11,950 nucleotides of DNA from Akkermansiaceae bacterium (GTDB taxonomy: Bacteria > Verrucomicrobiota > Verrucomicrobiia > Verrucomicrobiales > Akkermansiaceae): the NCBI GenBank assembly GCA_025457805.1, contig JALOTR010000022.1, forward strand, positions 1 through 11,950. Direction: 5' to 3'. Numbering within the stretch: the first letter of the stretch is position 1; every line of letters begins with the position of its first letter. The translations under genes and the position numbers were made by a program. A model generated the notes under the pieces. It was not told where the DNA came from and did no database searches. It saw nothing but the letters and a program-made list of their open reading frames with translations. Below are positions 7,669-11,950 of this stretch, piece after piece.

Positions 7669-7686
7669 ATCACCCCGGAGGGTGAT
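7669..7686 (-). promoter_or_regulatory. 18-bp palindromic box, copy 3 (between dnaE2 and the sensor kinase gene)
   Basis: On the minus strand this reads ATCACCCTCCGGGGTGAT, a perfect seven-base palindrome (ATCACCC / GGGTGAT) around TCCG. It lies 15 nt after the dnaE2 stop and 108 nt before the kinase ATG. This copy alone is followed by TTTT, so it could also act as a weak terminator of imuB-dnaE2 transcription. The sequence match to the copies at 2931-2948 and 3741-3758 supports a shared operator upstream of the kinase-regulator pair. The two roles are not exclusive. Confidence 0.6.
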
Positions 7687-7700
7687 GGGCTGGCGTTTCC

Positions 7701-10700
7701 TCAATGGAAATCGTGCGAACGTGCCGCGTGTTGCGGATCGGTATGCGGCAGGGGCTCGATGTGGGTGACGAAGACGGTGGGCTGATCCGCCTCGGTGCGT
7801 TGCAGCACTCCGCTGGCAAGCAGAAAGGGCTCGGTGACGATGAGCAGGCGGAAGCGGTGGAAGGTTTCCTTGTTGATGAACAGGTTGGAAATGCCCGATT
7901 CATCTTCAAGGGAAATGAAACAATGCCCCTTCGCCGTGCCCGGACGCTGGCGGCAGATCGCGAGTCCCGCCACGGCGATGGGCACACCGTGGGGCAGGTT
8001 CTGCAATTGGTTAGAACGTAAAATCTCGCGGCTGCCATGTTGCTCCCGCCAGATCGTCATGGGATGCGGCCCGGTCGTAGCCCCCTGCGTGGCGAAGTCG
8101 GAGGACAATCGTTCGCCCGCCGTCATCATCGGCAGGATGTCGGCCGCATCCTCGCGGCGCGTCGGGATGAGATCATCAAACAAAGGCAATTCCACCTGCC
8201 ACATCATCTGCCGCCGGTGGGATGATTTTTCCAAGGCATTCAAGGCACCGGCCTGCGCCAGCAGGCGCTTTTCCTTCGCATTGGGCCGTGCCCGGCGCAT
8301 GAAGTCATCCAGGTTGACATAACTCCGGATTCCGCGTTCCTTGACCATGCGATCGATGGTTTCCGCAGTGAGTCCCTTGATGTGATGAAAACCCAGCCTC
8401 AGCGTGCGGTCATCCTTCACTTCTGTGAGTTCACTGCTTTCCACACAACACACCGGCCGGATGCGGATGCCGTGGCGCTTGGCATCCTGGATGAGGGTGT
8501 TGACGGAATAAAAACCCATCGGCTGGTGATTGATGAGTCCGGCATAAAACTCCGCTGGATGATGCACCTTCAACCAGCAACTCGCATAAGCAATCAGCGC
8601 GAACGAAATGGCATGACTCTCGGGAAATCCATACAATGCAAATGAACCGATCGAATCCACCACCTTGCGCTGCACCTCCGGGGCGATGCCGCGTGCGGTC
8701 ATGCGTTCGGCGAGTTTTGCCGTCACCCGGGTCATGCGTTCGTCATTGCGCTTGAAGGACATCGCCCGCCGCAAGTCATCCGCCTCCGCCCCCGTGAATC
8801 CGGCCAGCGCCATCGCCATGCGCAGCACTTGTTCTTGAAACAGGGGAACGCCGAGCGTGCGCTTGAGGATCGGCTCACAATCGGGATGAATGTAGTCCAC
8901 CGCCGCCCGCCCGTTGCGCCGATTCAGATAGGGATGCACGAGATCGCCCACGATGGGTCCTGGCCGGATGATGGCCACCTCGATGGCGAGATCATAAAAC
9001 TCCCGCGGCCGCATGATCGGCAGCGTGGCCATCTGCGCGCGGCTTTCCACTTGGAAGGTGCCGATGGTATCCGCACGACATAACAAATCAAACACCGCCG
9101 GATCGTCCTTGGGAATGGTGGCCAGATCCACCGGCGCACCGCGTTTGACCCTGATTTCCAGCGCATGTTCCATCGCCGCCAGCATGCCGAGACCTAACAG
9201 ATCGATTTTTACAATTCCCATGTCTTCACAATCATCCTTGTCCCACTGCACCACCGTGCGCCCCGGCATGGTGGCGGGTTGCAGCGGCACCACCGCATCC
9301 AGTCCGTGATCGCAGATGATCATGCCACCCGAGTGCTGGCCAAGGTGGCGCGGCAGGCCGAGCACGGAATCATAGAGATGAAACAATGCCGGCAAACGCG
9401 GATGCGAAGGCGGCAGGATGCTGGAAATGCGATCCTCGAATTCCTCGCGCCGCTCGCGCACCGGATCGCGCGGCCCTTGTTCCGTTTGATGTTCTTCCGG
9501 TCCATGAAAATGCGAGGGGCTGTTGGAAAACCGCTCCGCGACAGATGGCGGAAATCCCAGCACCTTGCTCATCTCACGGAATGCCGACTTGGATCGATAG
9601 GTGATCACATTCGCCGTCATCGCGGCATTGCGCGGACCATATTTCCGGAACACATATTGAATCACTTCCTCACGCCGCGGACCGGATGGAAAATCAATAT
9701 CAATATCCGGCCAACTCTGGCGGTTTTCACTCAGAAACCGCTCGAAAAGCAGCCCGCTCTTCACCGGATCTACCGCCGTGATTCCAAGTGCATAACAAAC
9801 CGCCGAATTCGCCGCCGAGCCACGCCCCTGACAAAGGATGCCACGGCTCCGTGCAAACAGAATCAAGTCATGCACGATCAGGAAATAACCGGGAAATCCC
9901 AAACTCCCGATCATCGCCAGTTCATGATCGAGTTGCTGCCGCGTCGCCGCATCGATGGGGACAGTGCCATGACGGGCAGTCATGCCTTGATAGGTCAAGT
10001 CCCGCAACAAGGCGGACTGCGCCTCAAGCGAAAGCGCGCGGCCATTTTCATCGGGGAAATCGGGAAATCGATAATCGAGATTTTGCAGGGTGAACTCGAT
10101 GCGTTCGGATAAAGATAAACTATTTCTAACAGCCTCCGGCACATCGGCGAACAAGGCGGCCATTTCCTGCGGAGACTTGAGATGCCGCTCGCCATTCGGG
10201 GCGAGCTGACTGCCCGCCTGATCGAGCGGCAGATGGTGGCGCAGGCAGGCAAACGCATCGCCCAGCCGACGATCGCCACGTGTCGCGAATAAGGGCGCAT
10301 TGCTCGCCAGCAAGGGCAGCCGCAGATGCGCGGCAAGATCGATCAAATGACGATTCAGCCGGCCATCATCCCGCAGGCGGTGGCGGGTGAGTTCGATATA
10401 AACATTTCCCCGGCCAAAAAGAGATATCATTTTCTCCGCTGCTGCCAGCGCCCCCTTGCGGTCATCGCGCAACAAAGGTCGGCACAACGGCCCCTCACGA
10501 TCGCCCGTCAAGGCGATGAGATCTCCCGGATGGCTGCCGATGCTTTGTTTTACATCGGTGCTTTGATCCATCAAATGCATATCTGTCAGATGCCGGCTCA
10601 TGCTGCGGTAGCCCTCACGCGTGGCGCACAACACGGGAAACGCAGATCCATCCGCCAATTCCAGCATGCAGCCTACCAGCGCACGGATACCACATTCTTG

Positions 10701-10877
10701 CGCCGCATGATGCGCTCGTGCGGATCCCTGGAAACCCCTGCGATCCGTGATGGCGATCGATTCATAACCCAGCGCCGCCGCCTGACGGATCATCACTTCC
10801 GGCTGGCTCGCCCCTTCCAGAAACGAAAACGCCGAACGTGCATGAAGCTCGCTGAAAATGACAGGTCGGGATTTCAT
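7701..10877 (-). CDS. dnaE2: Error-prone DNA polymerase III alpha-type subunit DnaE2
   Basis: C-family DNA polymerase of 1058 residues that performs mutagenic translesion synthesis with ImuB after DNA damage. The length is normal for DnaE2. The PHP domain (about 5-210; SELHARSAFSFLEGAS, ITDRRGFQGSARAH) lacks several metal-binding His residues, as is usual in DnaE2. The polymerase palm holds GRGSAANSAVCYALGI (about 351-366), the catalytic Asp pair in PDIDIDFP (Asp391 and Asp393), GQHSGGMII (513-521) and the third Asp in KIDLLGL (Asp559). The fingers include FKRNDERM and GFPESHAISFALIAYAS. A helix-hairpin-helix region follows (about 785-890), then an ELPLF segment (896-900) resembling a clamp-binding motif, and an OB-fold at about 963-1040 (VPIAVAGLAICRQRPGTAKG). 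No tau-binding C-terminal extension is seen, which fits DnaE2 rather than DnaE1. The ATG at 10877 is 99 bp after the imuB stop with no clear Shine-Dalgarno sequence. The two genes are likely cotranscribed and SOS-induced, though the operon promoter lies outside the window. Confidence 0.95.
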   Translation of the reverse strand: MKSRPVIFSELHARSAFSFLEGASQPEVMIRQAAALGYESIAITDRRGFQGSARAHHAAQECGIRALVGCMLELADGSAFPVLCATREGYRSMSRHLTDMHLMDQSTDVKQSIGSHPGDLIALTGDREGPLCRPLLRDDRKGALAAAEKMISLFGRGNVYIELTRHRLRDDGRLNRHLIDLAAHLRLPLLASNAPLFATRGDRRLGDAFACLRHHLPLDQAGSQLAPNGERHLKSPQEMAALFADVPEAVRNSLSLSERIEFTLQNLDYRFPDFPDENGRALSLEAQSALLRDLTYQGMTARHGTVPIDAATRQQLDHELAMIGSLGFPGYFLIVHDLILFARSRGILCQGRGSAANSAVCYALGITAVDPVKSGLLFERFLSENRQSWPDIDIDFPSGPRREEVIQYVFRKYGPRNAAMTANVITYRSKSAFREMSKVLGFPPSVAERFSNSPSHFHGPEEHQTEQGPRDPVRERREEFEDRISSILPPSHPRLPALFHLYDSVLGLPRHLGQHSGGMIICDHGLDAVVPLQPATMPGRTVVQWDKDDCEDMGIVKIDLLGLGMLAAMEHALEIRVKRGAPVDLATIPKDDPAVFDLLCRADTIGTFQVESRAQMATLPIMRPREFYDLAIEVAIIRPGPIVGDLVHPYLNRRNGRAAVDYIHPDCEPILKRTLGVPLFQEQVLRMAMALAGFTGAEADDLRRAMSFKRNDERMTRVTAKLAERMTARGIAPEVQRKVVDSIGSFALYGFPESHAISFALIAYASCWLKVHHPAEFYAGLINHQPMGFYSVNTLIQDAKRHGIRIRPVCCVESSELTEVKDDRTLRLGFHHIKGLTAETIDRMVKERGIRSYVNLDDFMRRARPNAKEKRLLAQAGALNALEKSSHRRQMMWQVELPLFDDLIPTRREDAADILPMMTAGERLSSDFATQGATTGPHPMTIWREQHGSREILRSNQLQNLPHGVPIAVAGLAICRQRPGTAKGHCFISLEDESGISNLFINKETFHRFRLLIVTEPFLLASGVLQRTEADQPTVFVTHIEPLPHTDPQHAARSHDFH

Positions 10878-10932
10878 GTCTTAAAAGAAGATAGTCAGCC
10901 TCCATCGAAGTGCAGCCGAGTCTCTCTTCCTT

Positions 10933-10959
10933 TCCGTGTGTTCCGAGTATTCCGTGGTT
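10933..10959. repeat. Three-unit 9-nt-period repeat (TCCGTGTGT family) between imuB and dnaE2
   Basis: The plus strand holds three successive 9-base units: TCCGTGTGT (10933-10941), TCCGAGTAT (10942-10950) and TCCGTGGTT (10951-10959). The block takes up part of the 99-bp gap between imuB and dnaE2. From memory, similar words of the form TTCCGTGT...TTCCGTGGTTC are scattered through intergenic regions of Verrucomicrobiota, Planctomycetota and other phyla. They produce spurious ORFs with peptides like FRVFRVFRGS, which is what the plus-strand frame here encodes. Function is unknown. Confidence 0.65.
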
Positions 10960-10976
10960 CTCATCCGAATCCAATG

Positions 10977-11950
10977 TTATGCATAAATACCATCCAACTC
11001 CCAATCATCCGGTGGACGCAGCACCAGTCGCAACAGGTGGCGTGTTTCGAGTTGAATGTCCCACTCCAAGCGCTGCCATGAAGAGTGGCTGTCCCACCAC
11101 GATCCCGACGAGGAAAATGGCCCGCGGCAATCCGTGATCCTTCCCGGAAAAGGCCCGTTGAGCAACTCGACAGGGGAGGGGAATGCATTCCGGATTTCAT
11201 GCTTCACCGCAATCGCCCGCGCCGGTCGGTAACGATGCAGCGGAAACGGACAAGCCGGTTTTGCCGCAGCGCCCGCCACTACGGGCGGCATCTCCGCCGC
11301 GGCCACCATCCGGAATGCATCCGGCGCATGCGATGCCAGCGGCACCGGATAACCAACCCGACCGGGACCGAGCAGCGCTTCGAGTTGGGCCAGGGTTTCC
11401 GCCCAGCGCGCAGGCTCCGGCAGCTGCCGCCCATACCATTCCCGCTGCGCCGCCGTGGCAAAGGTCGTTTCCGCATCCAACTCCACCGCACACACCGCAT
11501 CATCGAGTTGCAGCGAGTCCAACCAGATCTGCAAAGGCGAGAGCATGCCTTCCACCGTGTGTTGCGGTTCCGGCAGACGGATCCGCCGTGGCACGCTGCC
11601 GCCATGTTCCAAGATCAACCTCAACTCCAGCGTGGACACCGCCAGATGCCGCGAGGCCAGCCGGCCGCTAAGCGTATGCAGCATCCGCTTGAGTTGGAAA
11701 ACCAGGAAATCCAAATCATCGATCACATCCTCCAGATCCATCCGCTGGGCCAATGATTCCGGCGGTCGATGCAGCCGCAACAGTCGGCAGGACTTGCCAT
11801 GCAATACATCATGCCAGCCACCCGCCTCCGGTCCCAAGCGATCGGTGAGAGCCTGCCGTGGCAGTTTCATGAACTCTCCCAAGCTCTTCAATCCCCACAT
11901 ATCTAACAAACCCAGCACCGCCGATTTTTTCGCCAGCGTGTGCAACAAAC
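10977..11950 (-). CDS. imuB: ImuB, inactive Y-family polymerase-like mutasome protein (5' end beyond the window)
   Basis: C-terminal 323 or more residues of ImuB, the non-catalytic Y-family protein that brings DnaE2 to the sliding clamp during SOS mutagenesis. The frame is open to the window edge, so the palm and fingers lie outside. The visible part begins in the helix-hairpin-helix/thumb region (LDMWGLKSLGEFMKLP, RLGPEAGGW). Next is a little-finger-like region (PPESLAQRMDLEDVIDDLDF, LASRHLAVSTLELRLILEHG, RRIRLPEP). The ImuB-specific C-terminal region has GRVGYPVPLASHAPDAFRMV, GPFSSSGSWW, WQRLEWDIQL and the terminal ELDGIYA, so the 3' end is intact. Where many ImuB proteins carry a QLxLF or QLPLWG clamp motif, this one has QREWYGRQL, at best a divergent form. 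imuA is probably upstream, outside the window. Confidence 0.93.
   Translation of the reverse strand, partial: LLHTLAKKSAVLGLLDMWGLKSLGEFMKLPRQALTDRLGPEAGGWHDVLHGKSCRLLRLHRPPESLAQRMDLEDVIDDLDFLVFQLKRMLHTLSGRLASRHLAVSTLELRLILEHGGSVPRRIRLPEPQHTVEGMLSPLQIWLDSLQLDDAVCAVELDAETTFATAAQREWYGRQLPEPARWAETLAQLEALLGPGRVGYPVPLASHAPDAFRMVAAAEMPPVVAGAAAKPACPFPLHRYRPARAIAVKHEIRNAFPSPVELLNGPFPGRITDCRGPFSSSGSWWDSHSSWQRLEWDIQLETRHLLRLVLRPPDDWELDGIYA

Noticed and set aside
9279..10112. 277-residue plus-strand ORF
   Set aside because: It lies entirely antisense to the catalytic part of dnaE2, is rich in Arg/His, has no recognisable domain and no upstream ribosome site.
10878..10976. LexA/SOS operator in the imuB-dnaE2 gap
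   Set aside because: No clear GAAC-N-GTTC-type or other convincing dyad is present; the operon promoter is probably upstream of the window.
10326..11081. 251-residue plus-strand ORF across the imuB-dnaE2 gap
   Set aside because: It is antisense to well-supported dnaE2 and imuB, and its only striking peptide (FRVFRVFRGS) comes from the 9-nt repeat, a known source of spurious ORFs.
1..11950. tRNA, rRNA, CRISPR array, insertion sequence or prophage
   Set aside because: No such sequence seen: no regularly spaced long repeats, no transposase or integrase frame, no tRNA-like cloverleaf in the short gaps.

Overview
The window is moderately GC-rich (by eye in the upper 50s percent) and every gene I can support lies on the minus strand. 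The gene families point to a member of the Verrucomicrobiota, probably Verrucomicrobiae. These are a secreted autotransporter-associated beta-strand (PATR) protein, a GFTLVELL pseudopilin ending in an ADGH motif, a propeller/Y_Y_Y sensor kinase with a NarL-type regulator, and an ImuB-DnaE2 mutasome. This is an inference from gene families; no rRNA or tRNA is present to confirm it.

In transcription order (right to left) the layout is as follows. (1) 11950-10977: C-terminal part of imuB, cut by the window edge. (2) A 99-bp gap with a 9-nt-period repeat. (3) 10877-7701: complete dnaE2. Together imuB and dnaE2 form an SOS translesion-mutagenesis cassette. (4) A gap with an 18-bp palindrome. (5) 7561-4373: secreted-propeller sensor histidine kinase. 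(6) 4369-3785: LuxR/NarL-type response regulator, starting 3 bp after the kinase stop and missing the first beta strand of its receiver. (7) A gap with a second copy of the palindrome. (8) 3706-2966: type II/IV pseudopilin-like protein. (9) A gap with a third copy. (10) 2769-184: exported PATR beta-helix protein that stops abruptly in the region where relatives continue. (11) A strong intrinsic terminator at 21-48.

The most interesting signal is the 18-bp palindrome, ATCACCC-N5-G-R-TGAT on the minus strand. It occurs exactly three times, in the gaps before the kinase-regulator pair, the pseudopilin gene and the PATR gene, with 12 of 18 positions invariant. This suggests that the two surface-protein genes and the signalling pair form one regulon, with the local LuxR-type regulator as the obvious candidate binder. 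A competing reading is a family of small hairpins placed 15-27 nt after stop codons.

A second signal is the heptamer TGTTAGA. It is present six times, plus two one-base variants. It accounts for most of the TTAG/CTAA tetramers in the window and brings rare codons (TTA, CTA, AGA) into coding sequence in all three frames, which suggests selection on the DNA word itself.
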